NCBI GenBank assembly: GCA_024516035.1
Contig: CM044964.1
Coordinates: 24,373,333-24,437,332 of the forward strand
Source of the DNA: Bactericera cockerelli
Taxonomy: Eukaryota; Arthropoda; Insecta; Hemiptera; Triozidae
DNA: 64,000 bases
Direction of reading: 5' to 3'
Shown piece after piece: positions 47,741 through 57,043 of this stretch; position 1 is the stretch's first letter; the number at the start of each line of letters is the position of its first letter. Below the pieces are notes generated by a model that was not told the DNA's origin, did no database searches, and saw only the letters and a list, made by a program, of their open reading frames with translations. Made by a program: the position numbers and the translations under genes.

Positions 47741-48062
47741 CAGTGCCGCCTTTACCACTGAGCTACTAGACCTCTAACGAGACACTGGTCTTCTCCAAAT
47801 ACTACAACAAGGATATGGGTTACCTGGGAGAACACCTCGTCCAGAGACTGACACTTCTCATGAAGGGAACAGGTTTCTGGACTTAGGGTGTTAAGCATTG
47901 GACAACCACTCTCAACTAAGCCCAGTTGGGCCGTCATAGGCACAGAACTGGGAAATAGGATGAGAGATTTTCTCCCTGGTCACAATAGATCTTACTAGGT
48001 CGCAGTGTTAATTGTATGGTGTTTCAGCTGAAACCCTGCAACCAGGTTTTATAATAATAATA
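47741..48062. mobile_element. SINE-like element with the E-family 3' module
   Basis: A head-like piece (tttaccactgagctactaga) and ctagacctctaacgagacac (also at 47318) lead to tggtcacaatagatcttact, ggtcgcagtgttaattgt and an (ATA)n tail. The tail stops 10 bp from the donor site of the importin-5 exon at 48072. Contains no gene. Confidence 0.6.
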
Positions 48063-48071
48063 ATAAATTAC

Positions 48072-48247
48072 CTTGGTCAGCTTGTATATCTCGTCCTGCA
48101 CCTCGTCCTCCAGCTTCTCCTCCTCCTGTTCGTCGTAGTCCTCGTCCTTCCTCACCTCCAGCCGCTTGTCCTCGCCCTCGAAGTGCTGCACCATGACCTT
48201 GTCCACCACCTCCAGCGTCTCCTTCATCCACTCCGGGGTGAGGCAGC
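48072..48247 (-). CDS. IPO5: Importin-5, internal exon with the acidic DEDYDE segment
   Basis: Importin-5 is a karyopherin-beta that carries ribosomal proteins, histones and other cargo into the nucleus and releases them on RanGTP binding. This 176 bp exon reads GCLTPEWMKETLEVVDKV... and then RKDEDYDEQEEEKLEDEVQD, ending EIYKLTK. The acidic DEDYDE stretch is diagnostic of importin-5 among HEAT-repeat importins. The acceptor is gggcccgcag|gc and the donor accaag|gtaatt. It starts in phase 2 (completing a glycine codon begun by the 48764 exon) and ends on a codon boundary. A (TAA)n SINE tail lies directly past the donor. Confidence 0.92.
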
Positions 48248-48362
48248 CTGCGGGCCCAACCCAACACAAGGTGAGAACGACGTTGTAATAAATGATAATA
48301 ATAATAATAATTCATTAAATAACATCATGCTATATCGTGTTCCTCTATAAGTACGGGGTGTA

Positions 48363-48467
48363 CTTTTCAGGATAAAGAGAATAGAATAGAATTCTCGTAT
48401 ACCTTGCTTATACTGCCGAGGTAAGACTGAAAATTCCTTTACTCCAGCAGTCAAACATGTCTTACTC
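48363..48467. repeat. Repeat family G
   Basis: gtataccttgcttatactgc, cgaggtaagactgaaaattc and tttactccagcagtcaaaca match 11110-11190. The copy ends with a second tactccag that runs straight into the duplicated exon fragment. Confidence 0.7.
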
Positions 48468-48509
48468 CAGCAGCTCCACACACTTGGCCAGCGCCCCTAT
48501 CATCTCCGA
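48468..48509 (-). pseudogene. IPO5: Duplicated 3' end of the 48764-49009 importin-5 exon
   Basis: 42 bp match 48771-48812 with two mismatches, covering the codons for EMIGALAKCVELL. The copy stops at the last few exon bases, where it reads ctgctgga|gtaagac. It therefore carries a new donor-like GTAAG but lacks the original final codons; in the original frame it hits a stop at once. It lies in the intron between the exon it came from and the next one. Confidence 0.85.
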
Positions 48510-48763
48510 TTTTGTTGTATGACATTAAACTTTGATACCCTAACAAGTTCACTTACCTATTATGTAAAATCAGTACTTCGAGAGCTTACTGTAAGAATCT
48601 TATAATTAGTTCGATTGATTTCTCTCACCTAAGAACTCACTCTACATATCCATTTCTTTATTAATAATTATATTTAAATAAATTACGAAGTGTTACTCAT
48701 TATTTTATTAAACATTCAAATATATGTTCTTATCATTTAACATATAAAACAGACTTGACTCAC

Positions 48764-49009
48764 CTTTGCCCAGAAGCTCCACACACTTGGCGAGCGCCCC
48801 TATCATCTCCGACTTGACCGACACCTCAGGCTCGAGGTCAATGGCCTTCACCAGCTCCGGACACATGTAGGTCCACATCTCGCCTATGTACTGCTCGCCC
48901 TTGAGCTGGGCGCACTCCAGCAGGCAAGGCATCGAGTTGGAGGCCGCGGTTCGAACCCCGTCGTGGAAGTAGAACTTGAGGAGCGGCACCATCGTCTTCA
49001 CCACCTCGC
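48764..49009 (-). CDS. IPO5: Importin-5, internal exon (VPLLKFYFHDGVR)
   Basis: A 246 bp exon encoding EVVKTMVPLLKFYFHDGVRT... and ending ALAKCVELLGK. MVPLLKFYFHDGVR is an almost invariant importin-5 motif in the central HEAT repeats. The acceptor is catctcgcag|gc and the donor ggcaaag|gtgagt. Entry phase is 2 and exit phase is 1, matching the exit of the 52238 exon and the entry of the 48247 exon. No internal stops. Codon use is GC-rich, in contrast to the AT-rich introns. The frame can be read to a cryptic ATG, but the true start of the exon is the acceptor. Confidence 0.95.
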
Positions 49010-49064
49010 CTGCGAGATGAGGTTAAAAGTAATAAGTTTTATTTCAATTTTTTTTTTTTTTTTT

Positions 49065-49335
49065 TTTTTTAAGCTCTATTAGGTAGAACAAAAAATATAT
49101 GCAGCAGTAGTAAAAGGGCGGGGTTATTGCCTGTGCCAATCTCTTCCACCCAACCCAAATCAATTCAAATACATTATTATTGTTTTAATCTTTATTAGGA
49201 GGACAACGTAACAGACAATATTTACAGTATAAAATTAAAAAATATATAAATAAATAATAAAATAGTTTGAAAAATTAGTAAATAAAGAAGAAAATAATCT
49301 TAACTAAAGTGCGGGGTTTCTTCTTTTAACCAACT
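49065..49335. repeat. Two tandem repeat family F copies
   Basis: The first (about 49070-49165) ends gggcggggttattgcctgtg, ctcttccacccaaccc. The second (about 49175-49335) starts taatctttattaggaggaca and ends gtgcggggtttcttc. Both lie in the importin-5 intron. Confidence 0.7.
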
Positions 49336-49534
49336 TGGCTAATAGTTTATTTATTTATAATAATAGTTTATTTATAAACATTTATACAAAGGTACTTCTC
49401 CTATGCTTTGAAGGGCTTCTAAGAGATTGAAGGGCGTCTCTAGCCAAATTTAACAAGTTAACCGCCAAGAGACTCCATTTGTCAATCAATATTTTACGAG
49501 AACTTTACCATTTTTTTTTTTTTATTATTATTAA

Positions 49535-49790
49535 AATTTCAACACTCGGTTTCGACCTTAAATGGTTTGAAACACAGCAATAACTGAAATATTTTTTACT
49601 AAATAACTCTAACCCTTTTTCAAAAACTCTAACCCTTCAACAACAACAAAAAAATTTAAATTGAAATTTCAACACTGGGTTTCGACCTTAAATGGTTTGA
49701 AACACAGCAATAACTGAAATGTTTTTACTAAATAACTCTAACCCTTTTTCAAAAACTCTAACCCTTCAACAACAACAACAACAAAAAAAT
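49535..49790 (+). repeat. ~130 bp direct repeat, two copies
   Basis: atttcaacactcggtttcga, ccttaaatggtttgaaacac, taactctaaccctttttcaa, aaactctaacccttcaacaa occurs at 49536-49650 and again at 49666-49770 with few differences. It adjoins the exon-fragment array. Confidence 0.9.
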
Positions 49791-49836
49791 TCGGCCTGGG
49801 GGGTTTCGTCGAACCCACAACCTCCAGAGCACTCAC

Positions 49837-49927
49837 CCGAGTACTCGGCGAATCCCTCCTTGAGCTCGCGCGCGTAGCACACCCGCATCTCGCACGCGGC
49901 CGCCTTGTCCTCGAGGCCCGCGGTCTT
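49837..49927 (-). pseudogene. IPO5: Exon-end copy 1 (importin-5)
   Basis: 91 bp equal to 52238-52328 except one base, which changes a leucine codon to arginine in the [13 protein letters not shown] motif. The donor GGGTGAGTG is kept. It is the copy nearest the next real exon. The 35 bp intron flank beyond the donor is shortened compared with other units. Confidence 0.9.
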
Positions 49928-50257
49928 AATATTATTGTGTTTTTTTTTTTGTATTTTATTGTAAAAATGGGCATAACTCGTAAACTTGTAATAATAATAA
50001 AAATAAAAAAAACAACAACAACAACAAAAAATTCGTCTTAATATTATTGTGTTTTTTTTTTGTATTTTATCGTAAACTTGTAAAAAAGAAAAAAAAAAAA
50101 AAAAACACCAACAAAAAATTCGTCTTAATATTATTGTGTTTTTTTTGTATTTTATCGTAAACTTGTAAAAAAAAAAAAAAAAACAACAACAAAAAATTCG
50201 CCACCCTGGGTTTCGAACCCACAACCTCCGGGGCGGGGCGGGAGGCGAGACACTCAC

Positions 50258-50348
50258 CCGAGTACTCGGCGAATCCCTCCTTGAGCTCGCGCGCGTAGCA
50301 CACCCGCATCTCGCACGCGGCCGCCTTGTCTTCGAGGCCCGCGGTCTT
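50258..50348 (-). pseudogene. IPO5: Exon-end copy 2 (importin-5)
   Basis: 91 bp with two differences from the real exon: the leucine-to-arginine change shared with copy 1, and a silent GAG/GAA change shared with copies 3 and 6. Donor intact. Confidence 0.9.
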
Positions 50349-50615
50349 AAATATTATTGTTTTTTTTTTCATTGTAAAAATGGGCATAACTCGTAAACTT
50401 GTATATAAAAAAAAAACACCAACCAAAAATTCGGCCTGGGTGGTTTTGAACCCACAACCTCTTTTATTTGTATTTTATTGTAAAAATGGGCATGACTCGT
50501 AAACTTGTATAAAAAAATAAAATAAAAAAAAAAAAAAAAAAAACCAACAAAAAAATTTGGCCCTGGTGGGTTTCGAACCCACAACCTCCGGGGGGGCGGG
50601 AGGCGAGACACTCAC

Positions 50616-50706
50616 CCGAGTACTCGGCGAATCCCTCCTTGAGCTCGCGCGCGTAGCACACCAGCATCTCGCACGCGGCCGCCTTGTCTTCGAGGCCCGC
50701 GGTCTT
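50616..50706 (-). pseudogene. IPO5: Exon-end copy 3 (importin-5)
   Basis: 91 bp with one silent difference (GAG/GAA) from the real exon. Donor intact. Confidence 0.9.
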
Positions 50707-50935
50707 AATATTATTGTGTTTTTTTTTTGTATTTTATTGTAAAAATGGGCATAACTCGTAAACTTGTAATAATAATAAAAAAAAAAAACACCAACAAAAA
50801 ATTCGTCTTAATATTATTGTGTTTTTTGTATTTTATCGTAAACTTGTAAAAAAAAAAAAAAAAACACCAACAAAAAAATTTGGCCCTGGTGGGTTTCGAA
50901 CCCACAACCTCCGGGGCGGGAGGCGAGACACTCAC

Positions 50936-51026
50936 CCGAGTACTCGACGAATCCCTCCTTGAGCTCGCGCGCGTAGCACACCAGCATCTCACACGCGGCC
51001 GCCTTGTCCTCGAGGCCCGCGGTCTT
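50936..51026 (-). pseudogene. IPO5: Exon-end copy 4 (importin-5)
   Basis: 91 bp with two differences: an alanine-to-valine change in GFAEYSG and a silent TGC/TGT, both shared with copy 6. Donor intact. A short inverted piece of the unit (cggaggttgtgggttcgaaa) follows at 51062-51085. Confidence 0.9.
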
Positions 51027-51248
51027 AATATTATTGTTTTTTTTTTCGAACCCGCCCCCCCGGAGGTTGTGGGTTCGAAACCCAGGGTGGCGAATTTTTT
51101 GTTGTTGTTGTTTTTTTTATGTAAAAATGGGCATAACTCGTAAACTGGTAAAAAAGAAAAAAAAAAAAAAACATCAAAAAAATTCGCCGCCCTGGGTTTC
51201 GAACCCACAACCTCCGGGACGGAGCGGGGGCCGACGCGAGACACTCAC

Positions 51249-51339
51249 CCGAGTACTCGGCGAATCCCTCCTTGAGCTCGCGCGCGTAGCACACCAGCAT
51301 CTCGCACGCGGCCGCCTTGTCCTCGAGGCCCGCGGTCTT
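51249..51339 (-). pseudogene. IPO5: Exon-end copy 5 (importin-5)
   Basis: 91 bp identical to the end of the real exon, donor included. Confidence 0.9.
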
Positions 51340-51630
51340 AATATTATTGTGTTTTTTTATATTATTATATTGTAAAAATGGGCATAACTCGTATACTTGT
51401 AAAATAAAAAAAATAAATAAAAAAAATAAAAAAAAATACCAAAAAATTCGGCCTGGTGGGTTATTATTGTGTTTTTTTTTATTATTGTAAAAATGGGCAT
51501 AACTCGTAAACTTGTAAGAAAGAAAAAAAAAAAAAAAAAAAAAAAAAAAACACCAACAAAAGAATTCGCCCTGGTGGGTTTCGAACCCACAACCTCCGGG
51601 ACGGAGCGGGGGCCGACGCGAGACACTCAC

Positions 51631-51721
51631 CCGAGTACTCGACGAATCCCTCCTTGAGCTCGCGCGCGTAGCACACCAGCATCTCACACGCGGCCGCCTT
51701 GTCTTCGAGGCCCGCGGTCTT
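51631..51721 (-). pseudogene. IPO5: Exon-end copy 6 (importin-5)
   Basis: 91 bp with three differences: the two of copy 4 plus the silent change of copies 2 and 3. The mixed pattern suggests exchange between copies. Donor intact. Confidence 0.9.
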
Positions 51722-52237
51722 AATATTATTGTGTTTTTTTTTTGTATTTTATTGTAAAAATGGGCATAACTCGTAAACTTGTAAAAAAAAAAAAAAAAAA
51801 AAAAAAACAAAAAAAATTCGCCCTGGGTGGTTTCGAACCCACAACCTTTACGAGTTATGCCCATTTATAACTCGTAAAGTTGTAAAAAAGAAAAAAAAAA
51901 AAAAAAAAAAAAAAAAAAACACCAACAAAAAATTCATCTTAATATTACCTATTGTGTTTTTTTTTGTATTTTATCGTAAATTTGTAAAAAAAAAAAAAAA
52001 CACCAACAAATAATTTGTCTTAATCCTATTACCTATTGTGTTTTTTTTTTGTATTTTATCGTAAACTTGTAAAAAAAAAAAAAAAAACACCAACAGAAAA
52101 TTCGTCTTAATATTGTGTTTTTTTCTATTTTATCGTAAACTTGTAAAAAAAAAAAAAAAAAAAAAAACAACAACAAAAAAATTCACCCTGGGTGGTTTCG
52201 AACCCACAACCTCCGGGGCGGGAGGCGAGACACTCAC

Positions 52238-52421
52238 CCGAGTACTCGGCGAATCCCTCCTTGAGCTCGCGCGCGTAGCACACCAGCATCTCGCACGCGG
52301 CCGCCTTGTCCTCGAGGCCCGCGGTCTTGATGCCGAAGTTCTGCTGCTCGCCCAGGGACACGAACTGCCAGTCTCCGTCCGACTCGACCTCCTCCATGTC
52401 GTCGTTGTCCACCAGGGCCAG
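52238..52421 (-). CDS. IPO5: Importin-5, internal exon ([20 protein letters not shown])
   Basis: A 184 bp exon starting [20 protein letters not shown] and continuing [18 protein letters not shown], then [18 protein letters not shown]. The [18 protein letters not shown] order is specific to importin-5. The acceptor is ctctcctcag|ctg and the donor tactcgg|gtgagt. It enters on a codon boundary (after the 61067 exon) and leaves in phase 1. The intron just past the donor has the same SINE-derived flank as the six copies, so the real exon is itself one unit of the array, distinguished by its full 5' part (52329-52421). Confidence 0.95.
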
Positions 52422-52469
52422 CTGAGGAGAGAATAGGTCGAGTTGTTTGGTTTTTTTTTTTTTTTTTTT

Positions 52470-52511
52470 GATAAGTCAAAAACAGGGAGTGGCACCTGTT
52501 TTTGACTTATC
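52470..52511. repeat. Perfect 17 bp inverted repeat in the intron
   Basis: gataagtcaaaaacagg at 52470-52486 is exactly inverted at 52495-52511, with an 8-base loop. It starts 49 bp upstream of the exon acceptor (gene sense) and borders a 21-base T-run on the plus strand. Confidence 0.9.
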
Positions 52512-53004
52512 CGCTTCCCCCCCTTAATTGTTGTTATTGTCCTGTGTGTTTTCTGTTTCTTGTTAAGTGTTGTCTTAATGTAGATCATGTTGTTATCTTC
52601 CTGCTAATTTAACCACAGGAAGATCAGGTAATTTGTCTTGGTGTATGTGTGATGCAGTTTGTTGATTAAGTCATGATGGAGTCATTTGTGTATTCTGTGT
52701 CTTTGTGAGTGTTGTCTTTGTGTATCTCCCTGCTAATTTAACCACAGGAAAATACACCGAAGATGTATTGTATTGTACTGTGTTGTATTTTATTGTATTT
52801 TTTTTTTTTTTTTTTTTTTGCATAATAATGTATTGTATCACTAAGGGGACTCTTTAGACTCATTCTTCCTCGTTAAACAAAAGTACTGTATTGTATGATA
52901 TTGTATTGCTTTGTGCTGTATCAAGTATTGTATTGCATCGGGTTTAAGTTTACAGTATGAGAGTAAAGAGACTCTTTAGTATAATTCTTACTCGATACAT
53001 AGAG
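52512..53004. other. Intron sequence with a short direct repeat
   Basis: cctgctaatttaaccacagg occurs at about 52601 and 52730, roughly 129 bp apart. TATTG-type repeats begin near 52763. No exon seen. Confidence 0.6.
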
Positions 53005-53525
53005 TATGACATTACATTTAATTATACTGTATTGTACTGTGTTGTATTGCATAGTATTGTATTGTGTTGTATTGTATTGTATTGTATTGTGTAGTATTGT
53101 ATTGCATAGTATTGTATTGTATTATATTGTATTGTATTGTATTGTATTGTATTGTATTGTATTATATTGTATTGTATTGTATTGCATAGTATTGTATTGT
53201 ATTGTATTGCATAGTATTGTATTGTATTGTATTGCATAGTATTGTATTGTATTGTATTGCATAGTATTGTATTGTATTGCATAGTATTGTATTGTATTGT
53301 ATTGCATAGTATTGTATTGTATTGCATAGTATTGTATTGTATTGTATTGCATAGTATTGTATTGTATTGCATAGTATTGTATTGTATTGCATAGTATTGT
53401 ATTGCATAGTATTGTATTGTATTGCATAGTATTGTATTGTATTGTATTACATAGTATTGTATTGCATAGTATTGTATTTCATAGTATTGTATATTATTGT
53501 ATTACATTGTATTGCATTACATTTT
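53005..53525. repeat. (TATTG)n pentanucleotide satellite
   Basis: About 500 bp of tattgtattg with regular gcatag interruptions that create a longer period. All three frames on both strands stay open because five-base units cycle through them; none is a gene. Confidence 0.97.
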
Positions 53526-53526
53526 T

Positions 53527-53577
53527 ATCAAGGGTGGTGCGGAAGAGAATACCGTTGGCATTAGCACCGCCCTTGAT
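53527..53577. repeat. 14 bp hairpin next to the satellite
   Basis: atcaagggtggtgc at 53527 pairs with gcaccgcccttgat at 53564-53577 with one G-T wobble. It may be the remnant of a small inverted-repeat element. Confidence 0.6.
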
Positions 53578-53615
53578 CAAGTTTTGTTTTATTAGTTTTA
53601 ATATCTATGTATGTA

Positions 53616-53991
53616 AGTTACAGCCACCATAAATGCTGACTGTATTAAAAAATCAGCTATTGTCCTTCTGACAATAGCCATTGGTAGGATCCGACGGGCA
53701 GATTGATCCAGGACTTGCATCGAGCATTGTCGCTGATCGATAATTTAATTTTGCGATCTATTTAATTCACATTTTATTAATTAAGTATTTTATTATTTCA
53801 TGATTATATTATTTTCTTTTAAGTGTTCTAATAATTATCTTTCATTCATTTTGATATGTCAATTGCATATTTAAAAAATATAATTAAGTTTCATTTTTTC
53901 GATATTAAGTATTTTTAAAGACTTTGTCATTTTCAGTTTTTGGAAAATAAACTTTTTTAAAAACACAAGTGGGAGATCCCCACTTATATCT
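53616..53991 (+). repeat. 5' LTR
   Basis: Begins agttacagcc, like other errantivirus LTRs that start AGT. It holds an AATAAA signal near the end and a terminal hairpin (aagtggg, loop, cccactt). It ends cttatatct, with the last T shared with the primer site. Identical to the 3' LTR except at 53699. Confidence 0.95.
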
Positions 53992-54000
53992 GGCGCAGTC
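53991..54000 (+). other. Primer binding site
   Basis: tggcgcagtc immediately at the LTR end is the sequence used by 17.6/297-type errantiviruses, described as complementary to a serine tRNA 3' end. The tRNA identity is from family knowledge, not shown here. Confidence 0.8.
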
Positions 54001-54638
54001 AAATTTTGGGTGTTTTTACCCCCAAAACAAAAAAATCTACACCCCCAAAAAGCTAAAACCCATAAAAAAAAAACCTTTTCCGAGGAATAGTGAGGAACTC
54101 AGTGCAGTGCCCTATTATTGGATTACCCTTTGGATTACATATTGGATTACCCCCGTAGCTGTAAAATCGTCGGATTTTCCCGCATCGAACCACGAACCGC
54201 AGACCCCAAGTCAGTCTGCAGAGCAGAAACCAGTCTCAGTCAGCAGGGCAGAGCAGAGCAAGGACCTGGAACAATAGCTTCTCATACCTCACACGGAGCA
54301 GTTACCGAGTACCTACCCACCTCAATGTTGTTGATTCTGCTGGCACTGTAAGATAATATTTTTCCTTTCACTTTTACTGTTCAAGGGTTTAATCTTTCTC
54401 ACTATTGTTTACAATTACACTACACATCCTCACCTTCTTATCTCTTTACTATAATCCTTACTACTAGGTACATAATAATATTACCTACTATCTATTATTT
54501 TTACATAGAATTCATCTATTCAAAACGGACTCAGACGTTGAGTCTACCTTGTCTGAATCTACCAGAGAATCAGACACAGAATATTCATACGATCCCTTGT
54601 TAGAAGACGATCTTCTAGGTATTTTTAGAAATCTCACA
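54001..54638 (+). other. 5' untranslated leader of the retrotransposon
   Basis: About 640 bp between the primer site and the first in-frame gag ATG. The gag frame is open upstream of that ATG to at least 54483 but without an earlier ATG. A small direct repeat attggattac is near 54115-54150. The env splice donor of the subgenomic RNA should lie here or early in gag, but I cannot place it. Confidence 0.6.
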
Positions 54639-55640
54639 ATGGCTCCTCCGGAACTCAAATCTGAACACCTAAAAATGGTGCCCGTATTTTCGGGCGAGGT
54701 CGAGCTGCTATCGGAATTCATTTCGATATGTGAGACCATGGTAAAGCATTTCTATGATGAAGCAAATGCTGACAATTTTCAAAACATCTTTTTGATGTCT
54801 TCGCTTCGCTCTAAAATTAAAGGCGAAGCAAAGCTCAATTTAAGTTCTTACAATATTACTAATTGGAGGGACTTAAAAACAGCTCTCCTGAGTACATACG
54901 GCGATAAGCGTGATTGCTATACGCTTACAGTCGAAATGTGTGGTTTAACACAAACGAAAAACGAGTCACCCTTTGAATTTCATAGCAAAATTCAAAAATA
55001 CATTAACCTTCACTCTAGTTTCATGGATACCCATGAAATGTCAACACAAAACGACGTAAGAGATTACGTTTCGAAACTTGGTTTGAGGACTTTCCTCAGA
55101 GGCTTAAAGGAGCCCTTAGGTGCTCTCATGAGAACAAAAAATCCGAGAGATCTTGGCGAGGCTCTCAACATACTCACAAACGACTTTCAAATTGACGCGG
55201 TGAAAAAACCGTATGAAAACAACAACAATTATAATTCGAACTATAACAAAAACAAACCATATACTACAAATACCACAGAAAAATACATACCCCCTCACAT
55301 GCAAAACAAAAATAATCACAATAACTCTACTTCAGGTAGTGGACTTTTCAATCCATTTCGTAATAACAATTCTCAACAAAATATCAACAAACCGCAGAGT
55401 GGGATGAACAAGAATCAAGGAAACAACAATACAAACGTTTGGAACAGATCTACACCCGGGCCTTCTTATAGACCGACACCCATGTCCGCTATGACAACAA
55501 ATCCCCGACTTAACAATCTGGAAATGACCCAAGAAAATTACGAGTCTATCGAAGACTCAAACCCCATAAATGAATATGGGAATCAACCAAACGATACAGA
55601 CGAGGTCCAGGATTTTCGAGAAGAAGCCTCGGACCAGTAA
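54639..55640 (+). CDS. gag: gag-like polyprotein (333 codons)
   Basis: This is the structural protein that builds the virus-like particle. I start it at MAPPEL (54639), the first ATG in frame, which has a good context (A at -3, G at +4); the frame is open further upstream but without an ATG. The N-terminal two thirds has the Ty3/gypsy Gag fold pattern (FSGEVELLSEFI, then W..LK..L...YGDKRD, and a P.EF....Q region). It is followed by an Asn-rich tail (55200-55450) and no zinc knuckle, as is usual in errantiviruses. It ends DFREEASDQ; the -1 frame stays open across the stop into the protease, fitting a -1 frameshift. Confidence 0.9.
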   Translation: MAPPELKSEHLKMVPVFSGEVELLSEFISICETMVKHFYDEANADNFQNIFLMSSLRSKIKGEAKLNLSSYNITNWRDLKTALLSTYGDKRDCYTLTVEMCGLTQTKNESPFEFHSKIQKYINLHSSFMDTHEMSTQNDVRDYVSKLGLRTFLRGLKEPLGALMRTKNPRDLGEALNILTNDFQIDAVKKPYENNNNYNSNYNKNKPYTTNTTEKYIPPHMQNKNNHNNSTSGSGLFNPFRNNNSQQNINKPQSGMNKNQGNNNTNVWNRSTPGPSYRPTPMSAMTTNPRLNNLEMTQENYESIEDSNPINEYGNQPNDTDEVQDFREEASDQ

Positions 55641-55645
55641 CTCTT

Positions 55646-56041
55646 ATGAATTTGACAAACAACGACAATTACTTACCATTTCTAATCATACCGGGACTTA
55701 ATTTGAAAATGCTTATTGACACTGGTAGTACAAAATCTTTTATAAACCCAGAAACAGCCCAAAAAATTTTTAAAAACAAAATAAAATATGATCCATTCGA
55801 AATTAATACTGCTCATGGACGTTCGCGAGAAAAATATAGCATCTCGATTCCGTTTCCCAAAATTTTCAAAATGACGGGCACAATGAAGCTACATCTCTTT
55901 AAATTTCATGACTTTTTCGATTGCCTCTTGGGAATGGACAATCTTGTGGCCCTTAGTATGGTAGTTGACTTGAAAAATAATCTGCTTCGATCGCCAACGA
56001 CCGACATAACCATCCATCACAGAGACACAGTACCCAGGTAA
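55646..56041 (+). CDS. pol: pol part 1: retropepsin-type aspartic protease
   Basis: LIDTGSTKSFINPE (residues 23-36 from the ATG) holds the catalytic D-T-G, and CLLGMDNL near residue 93 is the conserved C-terminal loop of retropepsins. It cuts Gag and Pol. The ATG shown is internal: the frame is entered by -1 frameshifting from gag. The segment ends at a premature stop after DTVPR because of a frame change near 56036. The following frame continues the polyprotein. Confidence 0.88.
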   Translation: MNLTNNDNYLPFLIIPGLNLKMLIDTGSTKSFINPETAQKIFKNKIKYDPFEINTAHGRSREKYSISIPFPKIFKMTGTMKLHLFKFHDFFDCLLGMDNLVALSMVVDLKNNLLRSPTTDITIHHRDTVPR

Positions 56042-57042
56042 ACCACATCATACTCGAACCACGACAGGAACAGATCGTAACTATAGATGTTATGAATATT
56101 CAAAACGGAGATTGTTTGATCCCACACAAAAGATTTGGTTCGGCTTATATACCTGAAGGTATACTTAGAGTCAAAGACAGTAAGGCAATATGTACACTTG
56201 TTAATGACACGGAATTACAAACGAAAGTTTTGTTATACCCTGTAGAAGCTTTATCTCTTCAAAATTTCGAACAAACATCCACATACAATAACTTGAACAA
56301 CGCTCAACTGACAGATTCGGAATTTGATTTCAATAGGATTAGAATGGACCACATGAACACAGAGGAAAAGGACGGAATTCAAAAACTAATAAATAATTAC
56401 TCAGAAATTTTCCATTCAGACACTAAGAATCTTACATTTACGAACGCCGTAAAACACACTATACGAACAACGGACGACGTACCAGTGTATACGAAAACAT
56501 ACCGATATCCGCATGTCCACAGAGCTGAAGTTCAACAACAAATTCAAAAAATGTTAGAGGATGATATTATTCGCCCCTCCCATTCCCCTTGGTCCTCCCC
56601 ACTTTGGATAGTTCCTAAGAAACTCGACGCTTCAGGTAAGAGAAAGTGGAGAATCGTAATAGATTACAGGAAACTGAACGAGAAGACTATTGGGGACCGC
56701 TACCCCCTCCCTTGCATAAATTCGCTCCTAGATCGTCTTGGTCGCTCTCATTATTTCAGCACCCTAGACTTAGCATCGGGATTCTATCAAATAGAAATAG
56801 ACGAAAGTAGTATCCCCAAAACAGCTTTCAACACTGAACACGGGCACTACGAATTCCTGCGTATGCCCATGGGCCTAAAAAACGCACCTGCTACTTTTCA
56901 GAGAGTAATGGAAAAACTACTGCGAGGTCTAATTAACGTAGTATGTGTTGTGTACCTCGACGACATCTTGGTTTTTGGCACTTCCCTTCAGGAACATTTA
57001 AGTAACCTTTCCTTGGTATTCGACAGATTAAAAAAATGCTAA
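56042..57042 (+). CDS. pol: pol part 2: reverse transcriptase fingers and palm
   Basis: The frame is open from the break at about 56036; its first ATG is 56092. Counted from that ATG, it has the RT blocks [44 protein letters not shown] and the active site VYLDDILVF (Y at about residue 288). This enzyme copies genomic RNA to DNA. The frame stops at DRLKKC, seven A residues from a run where the next segment takes over, so the break is a one-base length change in a homopolymer (mutation or sequencing error). Confidence 0.9.
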
Positions 57043-57043
57043 C

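Larger units (their letters stand above)
49791..52230. repeat. Tandem array of importin-5 exon-end units in an intron
   Basis: Each unit (plus strand) contains gggtttcgaacccacaacct (a SINE T-arm remnant), ccggggcgggaggcgagaca, a 91 bp exon fragment, taatattattgtg with a T-run, tttattgtaaaaatgggcat, aactcgtaaacttgta and a long A-run ending acaccaacaaaaaattcg. Unit spacing is about 310-420 bp because the homopolymer runs vary. Spacer-only partial units fill 49990-50200, 50360-50560 and 51720-52180. Six exon fragments are listed separately. The array lies between exons 52238-52421 and 48764-49009. Confidence 0.9.

Noticed and set aside
48012..48350. Plus-strand Leu/Val-rich frame
   Set aside because: Shadow of the importin-5 exon on the minus strand.
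49766..51864. A 277-codon and other minus-strand frames over the exon-copy array
   Set aside because: They join exon fragments through T-run (poly-Phe) intron sequence and ignore the donor sites. They are not a protein.
53006..53632. Tyr/Cys/Ile-repeat frames around 53.0-53.6 kb
   Set aside because: Translations of the TATTG satellite.
54512..54739. Minus-strand frame over gag
   Set aside because: Shadow of the gag frame.
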